From the NCBI GenBank assembly GCA_965203435.1, contig CBDBCU010000006.1, positions 62,001-126,000 on the forward strand: DNA of 64,000 nucleotides. The letters are read 5' to 3'. The position numbers and the translations under genes were made by a program. Numbering within the stretch: the first letter of the stretch is position 1; every line of letters begins with the position of its first letter. Origin of the DNA: CBDBCU01 sp965203435. Its GTDB lineage: Bacteria; Chloroflexota; Dehalococcoidia; Lucifugimonadales; UBA3495. Positions 42,226 to 50,913 of this stretch are shown piece by piece. The notes beneath the pieces are model-generated. The model was not told where the DNA came from and made no database searches. It was given only the letters and a program-made list of their open reading frames with translations.

Positions 42226-42609
42226 CTACACCCTCCGTCGTTTCGGCGGCCGGCAGCCGTTGTGGGGAATGGGGGTTACATCCCGGATGCTGGTAACGGT
42301 CAGCCCCGCCCCTTGCAGGGAGCGGATGGCGGCTTCCCGGCCGGAGCCGGGGCCGCGGATGAACACATCGATCAGCCGCAGGCCCATATCCATTCCCCGG
42401 CGGGCGGCCTGTTCCGCGGCCCGTTGGGCGGCAAAGGCCGTTCCCTTGCGGGAACCCTTGAATCCCACCGTGCCGGCGCTGGCCGAGGCGATGACATTGC
42501 CGTCCGGGTCGGTGATGCTGATCAGCGTGTTGTTAAAGGTGGAGTAAATGTACGCCCGCCCCTGGGGTACCGACCGGCGCTCCCGGCGGCGGGTTCTTGG
42601 CCTGGGCAT
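42226..42609 (-). CDS. rpsK: 30S ribosomal protein S11
   Basis: 127 residues: AYIYSTFNNTLISITDPDGN, GFKGSRKGTAFAAQ, GPGSGREAAIRSLQGAGL and the terminal PIPHNGCRPPKRRR. Four bases separate it from rpsD. Confidence 0.98.
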   Translation of the reverse strand: MPRPRTRRRERRSVPQGRAYIYSTFNNTLISITDPDGNVIASASAGTVGFKGSRKGTAFAAQRAAEQAARRGMDMGLRLIDVFIRGPGSGREAAIRSLQGAGLTVTSIRDVTPIPHNGCRPPKRRRV

Positions 42610-42671
42610 AAACGCTCCTTATCCGATATTGCTGGGACGGCTCTTTTGTTCGGCGCACAGCCGACTCAAGC

Positions 42672-43064
42672 CTACTTCTTGCCGCCGGTGCGCCGGCCGC
42701 GGCCGGCCACGGTGCGGCGCGGCCCCTTGCGGGAACGGGCATTGGTGCGGGTGCGCTGCCCATTTACCGGCAAGCCCCGCCGATGCCGCAATCCCCGGTA
42801 GGAACCGATTTCGATCAGCCGCCGAATGTTCTGATTCACTTCCCGGCGCAGGTCGCCCTCGGTTACATACTCCCGGTCGACGATTTCCCGGATCCGGTCC
42901 ACCTGACCCTCGCTCAGTTCATTCATCCGGGGGGCCAGTTCCGGGTCCAGGCCCGCCTTGGTCAGAATTTCCGCGGCCACCAGGGGGCCGACCCCGTAGA
43001 TGCGCCGCAGGGCAATATGCGCCCGCTTGCGGTCGGGTACATCAACGCCGGCGATACGAACCAT
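42672..43064 (-). CDS. rpsM: 30S ribosomal protein S13
   Basis: 130 residues from the ATG at 43064 (VRIAGVDVPDRKRAHIALR). RGLRHRRGLPVNGQRTRTNA near the end is the tRNA-contact tail. AGGAGG precedes the ATG; a longer in-frame start runs back into rpmJ and is rejected. Confidence 0.98.
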   Translation of the reverse strand: MVRIAGVDVPDRKRAHIALRRIYGVGPLVAAEILTKAGLDPELAPRMNELSEGQVDRIREIVDREYVTEGDLRREVNQNIRRLIEIGSYRGLRHRRGLPVNGQRTRTNARSRKGPRRTVAGRGRRTGGKK

Positions 43065-43096
43065 AGCCAATCCTCCTCTTTTCCGGCCCGGGCCGG

Positions 43097-43210
43097 CTAA
43101 CCCTGCCGCTGGGCGTGCCGCGCATTGGGGCAGATAATCCGCACTACCCCCTTGCGCTTGATGACCCGGCACTTGTCGCACCGGGGTTTGACGGATGCGG
43201 TTACGCGCAT
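43097..43210 (-). CDS. rpmJ: 50S ribosomal protein L36
   Basis: 37 residues: MRVTASVKPRCDKCRVIKR at the start, RIICPNARHAQRQG at the end. The C-x2-C...C-x4-H ligands make it the zinc-binding form. It lies between infA and rpsM, the usual place. Confidence 0.97.
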   Translation of the reverse strand: MRVTASVKPRCDKCRVIKRKGVVRIICPNARHAQRQG

Positions 43211-43264
43211 TTTCCCTCTCTCCTGAACCCGGCTGGGCCGGCCCCGGCTTGCCTCGGCCGGCCC

Positions 43265-43483
43265 CTACTTGAACCGATAGGTGATCCGCCCCCGGCTCAA
43301 ATCATAGGGGGAAAGCTCCACCAGCACCCGATCGCCGGGCAACACCCGGATGAAGTGCATCCGGATTTTGCCGGACACATGAGCCAGCACCTGGTGGTCG
43401 TTGGGCAGTTCCACCCGGAACATCCCGTTGGGCAGGGCCTCGGTTACTTTGGCCTCTACCTCGATCGCTTCCTTTTTCGGCAT
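43265..43483 (-). CDS. infA: Translation initiation factor IF-1
   Basis: 72 residues, an OB fold of standard length: EAIEVEAKVTEALPNGMFRV, HVSGKIRMHFIRVLPGDRV, ELSPYDLSRGRITYR. IF-1 blocks the ribosomal A site during initiation. Confidence 0.98.
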   Translation of the reverse strand: MPKKEAIEVEAKVTEALPNGMFRVELPNDHQVLAHVSGKIRMHFIRVLPGDRVLVELSPYDLSRGRITYRFK

Positions 43484-43514
43484 AAATCTCCAACCTGGCC
43501 GCCTGGGGCGCTGG

Positions 43515-44321
43515 CTAGCTGTGTTTGGTCAAAATCTCCGGCCCGTCCGCCGTGATGGCGATGGTATGCTCAAAGTGGGAGGACAGGGAACCGTCGGCCG
43601 TTACCACCGTCCACTGATCCTCCAGGATCCGGGTATGCCGCCCGCCCATATTCAACATCGGCTCAATGGCAATGCACATCCCGGGGCGCAACAGATGCCC
43701 CCGGCCCGGCTCGCCATGATTAGGCACTTGCGGATCCTCATGCAGGAACCGGCCCACGCCATGCCCGACGAACTCCCGCACCACGCCATAGCCCCGGCTT
43801 TCCCCATAGGTCTGGATCGCCGCGCCGATGTCGCCAATCCGATTGCCCGGCTGCGCCGCCTGAATGCCCTGCTCCAGGCTGCTCCGGGTAGTATCCATCA
43901 GCTCCAGGACTGCCGGGCCGACTTCCCCGACGGCTACCGAAACGGCGGCGTCGCCGATAAAGCCGTCAATGGTCGCCCCCACATCCATTTTGATGATGTC
44001 CCCCTCTTTCAGCGCCCGCTTGCCCGGGATGCCGTGGACGATTTCCTCGTTGACCGAGGCGCAGATGGATCCGGGAAAGCCCTGGTAGCCCTTGAAAGTA
44101 GGCACCGCCCCGTGCCGGGTGATTTCCTGATAGGCGATGCTGTCCAGTTCCCGGGTGGTGATGCCCGGCTCCACCGACCGCTTCAGCAAAGTCAGCGTAG
44201 CCCCGACGATGGCTCCGGCCCGGCGCATCGCATCCAGCTCCGTCGGCGACTTGATGGTGATGCCGCCGGTGTAGGGGGAGGCCGAGTTGGAGGCCGTTGC
44301 TATTTTCCGATTGCGGTTCAT
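43515..44321 (-). CDS. map: Methionine aminopeptidase, type I
   Basis: 268 residues. Metal ligands fall in IIKMDVGATIDGFIGDAAV (two Asp), FVGHGVGRFLHEDP (His) and IAIEPML (Glu), with a final Glu in FEHTIAI. It removes the initiator methionine. It lies between adk and infA, as in many spc operons. It has about 17 extra residues at the N-terminus compared with minimal forms. Confidence 0.97.
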   Translation of the reverse strand: MNRNRKIATASNSASPYTGGITIKSPTELDAMRRAGAIVGATLTLLKRSVEPGITTRELDSIAYQEITRHGAVPTFKGYQGFPGSICASVNEEIVHGIPGKRALKEGDIIKMDVGATIDGFIGDAAVSVAVGEVGPAVLELMDTTRSSLEQGIQAAQPGNRIGDIGAAIQTYGESRGYGVVREFVGHGVGRFLHEDPQVPNHGEPGRGHLLRPGMCIAIEPMLNMGGRHTRILEDQWTVVTADGSLSSHFEHTIAITADGPEILTKHS

Positions 44322-44359
44322 TGCGTCTATTTTACCCCCAAATCCGCCGATTGCAAGCC

Positions 44360-45031
44360 TTATTCGGCGGCATTAGTCAAATTCAGGGCGGCCCAAGTCC
44401 GCCGCTGAATTTCCGCTACCGGGCCGACCCCGGATATTTCGGTCAGCAGGCCCCGTTCCCGGTAAAAATCCAATACCGGAGCCGTTTCCTGCTGATAGAC
44501 CGCAATCCGGCGTTGCACCGCCGCGGCCTGGTCATCCTCCCGTTGATACAATTCCCCGCCGCACTGGCCGCAGGGCGGCGGCTCCGCCGCCGCAACGCCG
44601 GTCAGATTGTCCGGGGCTTGACAGCGGCGGCAGACAAAGCGCCCGCCCAGCCGTTGCAGCAATTCCGATTCCGGCACGCGGATATAAACCACCCGATCCA
44701 AACCCCGGGATTTTTCGGCCAGGGCCGCGGCCAAGGCTTGGGCCTGAGCCGTGGTCCGGGGAAACCCGTCCAGGATAAACCCCTGTTCCGCCGGCAAGTC
44801 CAGCGTCTGATCCAGGATGATGCCGATGACCACTTCATCCGGCACCAGCGCGCCCCGGTTCATATAGGCCGCCGCCTGCAAGCCCAGTTCGGTCTGCCGC
44901 TGCAAATGGTAGCGGAACAGCTCGCCCGAACTGAGATGGGGTATATCCAATTGTTCCTTGAGCCGTTGGGCCTGGGTGCCTTTGCCGGCTCCCGGCGGCC
45001 CGAACAGCGCCAACCGCAAGGACGAGGCCAC
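44360..45031 (-). CDS. adk: Adenylate kinase with zinc-binding lid
   Basis: 223 residues. P-loop GPPGAGKGTQAQRL, GFPRTTAQAQAL for the NMP site and a LID with C-x2-C (CRRC) and C-x2-C (CGQC) that binds zinc. The LID carries an insert (PDNLTGVAAAEPPP) between the pairs, longer than usual. It converts AMP and ATP to two ADP. Confidence 0.97.
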   Translation of the reverse strand: MASSLRLALFGPPGAGKGTQAQRLKEQLDIPHLSSGELFRYHLQRQTELGLQAAAYMNRGALVPDEVVIGIILDQTLDLPAEQGFILDGFPRTTAQAQALAAALAEKSRGLDRVVYIRVPESELLQRLGGRFVCRRCQAPDNLTGVAAAEPPPCGQCGGELYQREDDQAAAVQRRIAVYQQETAPVLDFYRERGLLTEISGVGPVAEIQRRTWAALNLTNAAE

Positions 45032-45033
45032 GC

Positions 45034-46362
45034 TTACCTCAAAAATCCTTCATAGTTTCGCATCAGCAGCTGGGCTTCCAACTGCCGCAGGGTATCCAGG
45101 CCCACCCCCACCATAATCAGCAGGCTGGTGCTGCTGAGCTGAATGGCCTGCACATCCGTAACCAGAGAGGCCAGGTACGGCACAATCGCCACAAAGCCCA
45201 GAAATATAGCCCCGCCGGTAGTGATGCGGACGATAACCCGGTTCAGGTAATCCTGGGTCGGCTGTCCGGGGCGGATGCCCAAGACAAAGCCGCCGTTGCG
45301 CTGCAAGTTCTCCGCCAGGTTCTGCTGCTGAAACACCACCAGGGTGTAGAAAAAGGTGAAAATCACCACCAGGGCGAACACCATCACCCAATAAACCCAG
45401 GAACTGGGATTGAACAGGTCGGCAAAGAACCGCGCCCCATCGCCCACCGCGCCGGTGTTCGTGGCAAAGTAGGTGGCAATAGTGCCGGGCAGGATGACGA
45501 TGGAAAAGGCGAAAATCAGCGGGATCATCCCCGCGGAGTTAATCCGCAGGGGAATATAAGTCCCGCCGCTTTGCCGATACATTCGCCCGCCGCGGAAAAT
45601 GCTGCGCCCGTACTGCACCGGTATCCGCCGGTGCGCCTCGTTGAACACCACAATCAGGGCGATAATCAGCACTCCGATAATCACGAAAAAGCCCACTCCC
45701 AGCAGATCCTGCCGGTCGAGAAAGCCCTGGGTAATCAGGCCGGGAAAGCCGGCCACGATGCCGGCAAAGATAATCAGGGATATGCCGTTGCCGATGCCGC
45801 GCTCGGTAATCAATTCCCCCAGCCAGACCAGAAACATCGTGCCGGCGGTCATCGAAATAATCGCCGCCATCGTGGGCAGCAGGGCGTCCCCGGCAAAGCC
45901 CACATTAGTCAGCACATTGCTTTGCTGCAACAGAATCAGCTGCCCGAAACCCTGGGCCAGGGCAATGGGCACCGTCATCCAGTGGACAATGCGGTTGACC
46001 TTGGCCCGGCCGGCCTCGCCCTCCCGGGACATCTGCTGCAACTGGGGGATTACCGGAGTCAGCAGCTGCATTACGATGGAGGCCGTAATGTAGGGAAAGA
46101 CCCCCAGGGCCACAATGCTCATCCGGCTAAGGGCGCCGCCGCTGAACAGGTCGAGAAACCCCAGCAGCTGGTTGTTCTCGAACAGGTTGTTCAGCTGGAC
46201 GGTGTCAATGCCCGGAATGGGAATGTGGGAGACGAAGCGATAAATCGCCAGCATCCCCAGGGTAAAGAGGATTTTATACCTCAAGTCGGGCAGACTAAAG
46301 GCATCGATGGCGGCCTGGATTAACCGCGGCCACCGTCCCCCTTGCGCTTCCGTCGAAATCAT
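45034..46362 (-). CDS. secY: Preprotein translocase subunit SecY
   Basis: 442 residues with ten membrane helices. Landmarks are FTLGMLAIYRFVSHIPIPGID (TM1 and plug), PYITASIVMQLLTPVIPQL, EAHRRIPVQYGRS (cytosolic loop) and the C-terminal NGGFVLGIRPGQPTQDYL. It forms the Sec channel. It precedes adk with 2 bases between them. Confidence 0.98.
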   Translation of the reverse strand: MISTEAQGGRWPRLIQAAIDAFSLPDLRYKILFTLGMLAIYRFVSHIPIPGIDTVQLNNLFENNQLLGFLDLFSGGALSRMSIVALGVFPYITASIVMQLLTPVIPQLQQMSREGEAGRAKVNRIVHWMTVPIALAQGFGQLILLQQSNVLTNVGFAGDALLPTMAAIISMTAGTMFLVWLGELITERGIGNGISLIIFAGIVAGFPGLITQGFLDRQDLLGVGFFVIIGVLIIALIVVFNEAHRRIPVQYGRSIFRGGRMYRQSGGTYIPLRINSAGMIPLIFAFSIVILPGTIATYFATNTGAVGDGARFFADLFNPSSWVYWVMVFALVVIFTFFYTLVVFQQQNLAENLQRNGGFVLGIRPGQPTQDYLNRVIVRITTGGAIFLGFVAIVPYLASLVTDVQAIQLSSTSLLIMVGVGLDTLRQLEAQLLMRNYEGFLR

Positions 46363-46368
46363 AAAGGG

Positions 46369-46812
46369 CTACAGAGCCTCCGCCGTTCCCCCGGCCGCCT
46401 CGATCTTGGCCCGAGCCGAGCGGGTGAACTTGTGGGCCGCCACCGTCAGGGCCTGCGCCACTTCCCCGTTGCCCAGCACTTTCACCGGAAACTTGCTGCT
46501 GGACAGGATGCCGCGCTGGTACAGCAGCTCCGGAGTAATCCGCTCCCCGGCGGCAAAATCCGCCAGATCCGCCAGCTTGACCAGGGAAAAGCGGGTCTTG
46601 AACTTGTTGTTGAACCCCCGCTTCATCGGCAGGCCCTTGACCAGCGGCAACTGACCGCCCTCGAAACCGGGGCGAAGGCGATAGCCGGAACGGGACTTCT
46701 GCCCCTTCATTCCCCGGCCGCCGTAGCTGCCCTGGCCGGCGGCATCGCCGCGGCCCACCCGTTTGCGGGCCTTGCGCGCCCCCGGGGACGGGATTAGCTG
46801 ATGTTCCATCAT
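46369..46812 (-). CDS. rplO: 50S ribosomal protein L15
   Basis: 147 residues: KRVGRGDAAGQGSYGGRGMKG, FEGGQLPLVKGLPMKRGF and the C-terminal VAAHKFTRSARAKIEAAGG. Two adjacent ATGs (46812, 46809) are possible starts. The 122 bases up to rpmD hold nothing recognisable. Confidence 0.97.
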   Translation of the reverse strand: MMEHQLIPSPGARKARKRVGRGDAAGQGSYGGRGMKGQKSRSGYRLRPGFEGGQLPLVKGLPMKRGFNNKFKTRFSLVKLADLADFAAGERITPELLYQRGILSSSKFPVKVLGNGEVAQALTVAAHKFTRSARAKIEAAGGTAEAL

Positions 46813-46934
46813 AACCGGTTGTCGCTCCTGGCTGGTTTGCCCCGGAAAGGCCGGCGATTGCCCGCCGATTTCCGGGTGTCCTCTTGCTGGCTTGGATTGG
46901 CGGCGGATGGCCGGCTTCGGCCGCCCCTACCCCG

Positions 46935-47123
46935 CTAATCCTCGGCCACTTCCTCCACCGTCACCAGGTGGGAAACCTTGTTGACCATTCCCCGGATGGT
47001 GGGGGTGTCGCCGACGGTGACGGTGTGATGCAAGCGGCGCAGGCCCAAAGCGTGGACGACCCGGCGCTGGTTCTGCGGCTTGCCGATGTAACTTTTAGTC
47101 CAGGTGATTTTCAGTTGGGCCAT
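46935..47123 (-). CDS. rpmD: 50S ribosomal protein L30
   Basis: 62 residues: LKITWTKSYIGKPQNQRRVV, ALGLRRLHHTVTVGDTPTIR, GMVNKVSHLVTVEE. Normal length. Confidence 0.97.
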   Translation of the reverse strand: MAQLKITWTKSYIGKPQNQRRVVHALGLRRLHHTVTVGDTPTIRGMVNKVSHLVTVEEVAED

Positions 47124-47176
47124 TACTGCACCTTGTCGGTTTTCCGGCCGGATAAAGCTGCCGGTACTGGGTCAGG

Positions 47177-48082
47177 CTACCGGTCTTGCGGCGGCGGCCC
47201 GGATTGCGGGGCCGGCTCGGACTGTTGCGGCGGCCGCTCCGGATTGGGCTGGGACGGCGGCGGCGGCCCGGCCGGTTGCCCGGATTGCGGCGGCCGGCCC
47301 GGATTAGTCTGCTGTTGCGGCGGCCCGGATTGCGGCGGCCGGCCGGGATTGCCTTGTCCTTGCGGCGGGCGATTGCCAAACGGCTGTCCCGACTGCGGCG
47401 GCCGGCCGCCGGATTGCGGCGGGCGGCCTCCGGCCTGCGGCGGCCTACCCCCGGATTGCGGCGGCCGCTGACCTTGTTGCGGCGGCCTACCTCCGGACTG
47501 CGGATAGGGCTGCGGCCGGCCGGGATGCTGCGGCCGTACGACGGTTTGTCCCGGCTGGGTTCGGGCCGCCAGCCGCCGGGCCGTTTCCAAGCGCGGATCC
47601 CGCAGCCGGCGCAGGGCTTCCAAGGTGGCTTGCACCGTGTTGATGGGATTGCGGGAACCCAGGGACTTGCCGACCACATCCCGCACGCCGCCCAATTCCA
47701 GGATGGCCCGCATCGCGCCGGCGGCGATAATGCCCGTCCCTTCCGGAGCCGGCTTAATCACCACAATGGAGGCCCCCACCTTGACGGTGATTTCGTGGGG
47801 AATGGTGCTGCCCTTGATGGGAATTTTCACCAGTTCCCGGCGGGCGATGGCGTTGCCTTTCCGCACCGCGTCGGGGATGACCAAGGCTTTGCCCATGCCC
47901 GCGCCCACATTGCCTATGCCGTCGCCCACCACCACCAGGGCGTTAAAGCGCAGCCGGCGGCCGCCCTTTACCACCTTGGCGATGCGGCGGGTATAGACCA
48001 CCCGCTCGGAAAAACCGCCGGTATCCTCGGTTTCCCGGGGCGGACGCTGGGGCCGGGGGGGCCGGTTTGCCGTACTAACCAT
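47177..48082 (-). CDS. rpsE: 30S ribosomal protein S5 with ~130-residue Pro/Gln/Gly-rich tail
   Basis: 301 residues, nearly double the usual ~165-170. The core is normal: VVYTRRIAKVVKGGRRLRFN, GDGIGNVGAGMGKALVIPDA, PEGTGIIAAGAMRAILELGG, SLGSRNPINTVQATLEALRR. From about residue 172 the tail consists of GGRPPQS/PGRPPQSG-type repeats, disordered and basic. Coding DNA is correspondingly repetitive (CCGGATTGCGGCGGCCG units). The ATG overlaps the rplR stop (TAATG). The tail would project from the solvent side of the 30S subunit near the mRNA entry; function unknown. Confidence 0.97.
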   Translation of the reverse strand: MVSTANRPPRPQRPPRETEDTGGFSERVVYTRRIAKVVKGGRRLRFNALVVVGDGIGNVGAGMGKALVIPDAVRKGNAIARRELVKIPIKGSTIPHEITVKVGASIVVIKPAPEGTGIIAAGAMRAILELGGVRDVVGKSLGSRNPINTVQATLEALRRLRDPRLETARRLAARTQPGQTVVRPQHPGRPQPYPQSGGRPPQQGQRPPQSGGRPPQAGGRPPQSGGRPPQSGQPFGNRPPQGQGNPGRPPQSGPPQQQTNPGRPPQSGQPAGPPPPSQPNPERPPQQSEPAPQSGPPPQDR

Positions 48083-48450
48083 TAAAACTCCAGACCTCCC
48101 TCGCGGGCGGCTTCGGCCAGGGCTTTGACCCGGCCGTGATACTTGTAGCCGCCGCGGTCGAATACCACCCGGGTAATGCCCTGCTCCCGCGCCCGCTGCG
48201 CCAGGAGCGTCCCAACAGCCCCGGACAGGGCAGTCTTGGGCCGAATTTCTCCGCCGGCTTCCTTAACCGCTTCCTGACTGGAGGCGGCCACCAGGGTTTT
48301 GCCGCCGGCATCGTCAATAATCTGGGCATAGATGAACCGCAGGCTGCGGAATACGCACAGCCGGGGCTGTTCCGGCCGGCCGGCTACCTTCTTGCGTACC
48401 CGCCGGTGCCGCACCTGCCGCAACTTGCGGGCGTCTTTGTCTTTGGGCAT
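48082..48450 (-). CDS. rplR: 50S ribosomal protein L18
   Basis: 122 residues: RHRRVRKKVAGRPEQPRLCV, RSLRFIYAQIIDDAGGKTL and VVFDRGGYKYHGRVKALAEA. It binds 5S rRNA. Its stop overlaps the rpsE start by one base. Confidence 0.98.
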   Translation of the reverse strand: MPKDKDARKLRQVRHRRVRKKVAGRPEQPRLCVFRSLRFIYAQIIDDAGGKTLVAASSQEAVKEAGGEIRPKTALSGAVGTLLAQRAREQGITRVVFDRGGYKYHGRVKALAEAAREGGLEF

Positions 48451-48522
48451 GGTTTCCTGAAATCCCCCATTTCCTGGGTATCCCCGGAGCTAGCCCAAGG
48501 GCCGCGCCGGGACGGGTTGGGT

Positions 48523-48587
48523 TTCCGTTCTGTTATCCGCTCATCCTGAACTTGTTGAAGGACGAATGCTTTATAACCGAACAGAAC
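48523..48587. repeat. Family-2 palindromic element inside the ribosomal operon
   Basis: TTCCGTTCTGTTAT at one end, the CATCCTGAACTTGTTGAAGG core and ATAACCGAACAGAAC at the other. It fills most of the 146-base gap between rplF and rplR, the widest inside the spc section. Confidence 0.8.
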
Positions 48588-48596
48588 CCGGGTTGA

Positions 48597-49187
48597 CTAG
48601 GACTTGCGGGCCGCCGCCTTCCCCGGCTTGAAGTGCAGCACTTCGCCCTGGTAGCGGATGCCCTTTTCCTTGTAGGCATTGGGCGGGCGCACCTTCCGCA
48701 CCTGGGCGGCCAGTTCCCCCACCTTTTGCTTATCGTTGCCGCGCACGTGTACCCGGTTATTCCCTTCCACTTCCATCGTCACCCCGAGCATGGGCTGAAT
48801 TTCTACCGGATGGCTGTAGCCCACATTCAGGATAATGCCCGCGCCGGACTGCTGCGCCCGATAGCCCACGCCCATCAGTTCCAGGGTCTTGGTATAGCCC
48901 TCGGTGACGCCGACGATGGCATTGGCAATCAGGCTGCGGGTCAAGCCGTGCAGGGAATGGTGAAACTTCCGCTCCGAGAGCCGTTCCACCAGCACCATCC
49001 CATCCTCCACCTGGACTTTCACCTCCGGGTGGTAGGTCTGGGTCAAGACGCCGCGCGGCCCGGCGACCGTTACGCCGCCGTAGTTGACTTCCACCGTCAC
49101 CCCTTCCGGGATGGCGATGGGTTTGCGGCCGATCCGAGACCGGGTGCGTCCTTCCGTTTCCTCGCGGGGATTCGCGCTACCAGACAT
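48597..49187 (-). CDS. rplF: 50S ribosomal protein L6
   Basis: 196 residues: RIGRKPIAIPEGVTVEVNYG, HSLHGLTRSLIANAIVGVTEG, ELMGVGYRAQ and VRKVRPPNAYKEKGIRYQGE. The ATG at 49187 overlaps the rpsH coding end by 11 bases and follows GGAGGAGAA, which itself lies inside rpsH. A 17-residue polar N-terminal extension precedes the usual start. Confidence 0.97.
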   Translation of the reverse strand: MSGSANPREETEGRTRSRIGRKPIAIPEGVTVEVNYGGVTVAGPRGVLTQTYHPEVKVQVEDGMVLVERLSERKFHHSLHGLTRSLIANAIVGVTEGYTKTLELMGVGYRAQQSGAGIILNVGYSHPVEIQPMLGVTMEVEGNNRVHVRGNDKQKVGELAAQVRKVRPPNAYKEKGIRYQGEVLHFKPGKAAARKS

Positions 49188-49575
49188 AACAGAGCAGTTC
49201 TCCTCCAATGCCGAGTCGCCAGGCTTGCCGGCCGGTCATCACCCCTTGCGGGGTGGACAGAATGGCAATGCCCAAGCCGCCGTACACCCGGGGAATTTCC
49301 CCCTTGCCCACATAGAGCCGCAGGCCCGGCTTGCTGACCCGTTTCAGGCCGGTGATGACCGGCTCCCGGCCCGCCCGGTAAGCCAGATGCAGGCGCAGGG
49401 TGGCAAACTTCTGCCCCCGGGGCATATCATGATCCCGGATGTAGCCCTGCTCCTTCAGGATGTTGGCAATCGCCAACTTCAGCTTGGAATGCGGCACCAG
49501 CACCGCATCGTGGCGCATCTGCACGCTGTTCCGGATCCGGGTGAGCATATCCGCTACAGGGTCGTTAACCGGCAT
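49177..49575 (-). CDS. rpsH: 30S ribosomal protein S8
   Basis: 132 residues: DPVADMLTRIRNSVQMRHDA, PHSKLKLAIANILKEQGYI, LKRVSKPGLRLYVGKGEIPR, GLGIAILSTPQGVMTGRQA. Its 3' end overlaps rplF. The 135-base gap to rpsN contains a small palindrome (ATCCTGA/TCAGGAT, 49635-49655). Confidence 0.98.
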   Translation of the reverse strand: MPVNDPVADMLTRIRNSVQMRHDAVLVPHSKLKLAIANILKEQGYIRDHDMPRGQKFATLRLHLAYRAGREPVITGLKRVSKPGLRLYVGKGEIPRVYGGLGIAILSTPQGVMTGRQAWRLGIGGELLCYVW

Positions 49576-49710
49576 TTTCCCTTATTCTCCCGTCCGCAGT
49601 GGGATTCCCTTTCCGTTGGGGGCCGTTTCCGCGGATCCTGAACTGGTATCAGGATACCGGAACGCCGCCCCCCAAGGCGTTGATTTTCCTGGCGCCGCGC
49701 CGCCGGCCGC

Positions 49711-49896
49711 CTACCAGCTGGCCTTGCGAATGCCCGGCAGTTCGCCGGTCAACGCCAGCTGGCGGAAACAAATCCGGCAGATTCCGAAGTAACGAATGTA
49801 GGCCCGGGGCCGCCCGCAGCGGTGACAGCGATTGTGCTTCCGCCCGGGATGCTTGGGCTCCCGCAGCCACTTCTGGATCATCGATTTCTTAGCCAA
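49711..49896 (-). CDS. rpsN: 30S ribosomal protein S14, zinc-binding (type Z)
   Basis: 61 residues with C-x2-C (RCHRCGRPRAYIRYFGIC) and C-x2-C (CRIC), the short zinc form; ends GIRKASW. Normal length for type Z. Confidence 0.98.
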   Translation of the reverse strand: MAKKSMIQKWLREPKHPGRKHNRCHRCGRPRAYIRYFGICRICFRQLALTGELPGIRKASW

Positions 49897-49925
49897 AGCC
49901 TTCCCTCAGCCTCCGCTTTGCCGCC

Positions 49926-50606
49926 CTAACCGGCTTGGTTCGGCCGCACAAAAGGCATCCCGAACAGTTCCAGCAGCCGGATGGACTCGGCGTCATTCTG
50001 CGCGCTGGTGATGATGCTGACCTGCAACCCCCGAAAGCGGTCAATCTGGTTGTAGTCAATCTCCGGAAAGATAATCTGCTCCCGGAGGCCGATGGAGAAG
50101 TTGCCCCGTCCGTCAAAGCCCCGCCGGGAAATGCCGCGAAAGTCCCGAATCCGCGGCAGGGCGGTGTTGACCAGCCGATCCAGGAAATGGTACATCCGGT
50201 CGCCGCGCAGGGTTACGCAGGTGCCGATGGGATTGCCGGCCCGCAACTTGAACCCGGCGATGGACTTGCGGGCCCGGGTAATAATCGGCTTCTGCCCGGT
50301 AATGGTCGTCAGATCCCGGGTCGCGCTTTCCATAGCCCGGCCGTTGGTCAAAGCCTCGCCCAGGCCGATGTTCACCACGATTTTCTCCACCCGCGGCACC
50401 CGCATAGGGTTGGCGAACCCGAACTCCGCCATCATGGCCGGCACGATTTCCTGGCGATAGGTATCCCGCAGGCGAGGCAAGGGCGGCCCGGCTTCGGCCG
50501 CCGCCGTTGCCGCCGCGGCGGCCGCTTCCCGGCCGCTGCCGCGCCGGCTGCGGGACTGTTGACGGGCCGGGGCCGCATTGGCCGCCGGCTGGTTATCGAG
50601 CGTCAT
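49926..50606 (-). CDS. rplE: 50S ribosomal protein L5 with Ala-rich N-terminal extension
   Basis: 226 residues versus about 180. The core reads VEKIVVNIGLGEA, TRARKSIAGFKLRAGNPIG, NFSIGLREQIIFPEIDYNQ. The first ~45 residues (AANAAPARQQSRSRRGSGRE, then AAAAAATAAAEAG) are low-complexity and extra. L5 binds 5S rRNA. The ATG overlaps the end of rplX by 14 bases. Confidence 0.97.
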   Translation of the reverse strand: MTLDNQPAANAAPARQQSRSRRGSGREAAAAAATAAAEAGPPLPRLRDTYRQEIVPAMMAEFGFANPMRVPRVEKIVVNIGLGEALTNGRAMESATRDLTTITGQKPIITRARKSIAGFKLRAGNPIGTCVTLRGDRMYHFLDRLVNTALPRIRDFRGISRRGFDGRGNFSIGLREQIIFPEIDYNQIDRFRGLQVSIITSAQNDAESIRLLELFGMPFVRPNQAG

Positions 50607-50913
50607 CGATTACTTCCTCACACTTGGGGCAACCGCGCACCCGCGCCCCGGTTTCCAGCTGCACCGACCGGGGCTTGGTGGTCTGGCTGCACTTGTTGCA
50701 AATCAGCATCACATTGCTGATGTGAATGGGGGCTTCCCGCTGAATGCGGCCGGCCTGGCGCATCCCGGGGCGCGGCTTGACATGGCGGGTAATCATATTG
50801 ACCCCCTCCACCACGACCCGCTGGTCGTCCACCAGCTGCCGATCTACCCGGCCGGTCTTGCCCTTTTCCTTGCCGGCGATGACCAGCACCATATCGCCGC
50901 GGCGAATGTTCAT
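50593..50913 (-). CDS. rplX: 50S ribosomal protein L24
   Basis: 106 residues with the KOW motif DMVLVIAGKEKGKTGRVDRQ and IQREAPIHISNVMLICNKC. Two C-x2-C pairs (CNKC, CPKC) suggest a bound zinc. It overlaps rplN by one base. Confidence 0.97.
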   Translation of the reverse strand: MNIRRGDMVLVIAGKEKGKTGRVDRQLVDDQRVVVEGVNMITRHVKPRPGMRQAGRIQREAPIHISNVMLICNKCSQTTKPRSVQLETGARVRGCPKCEEVIDDAR

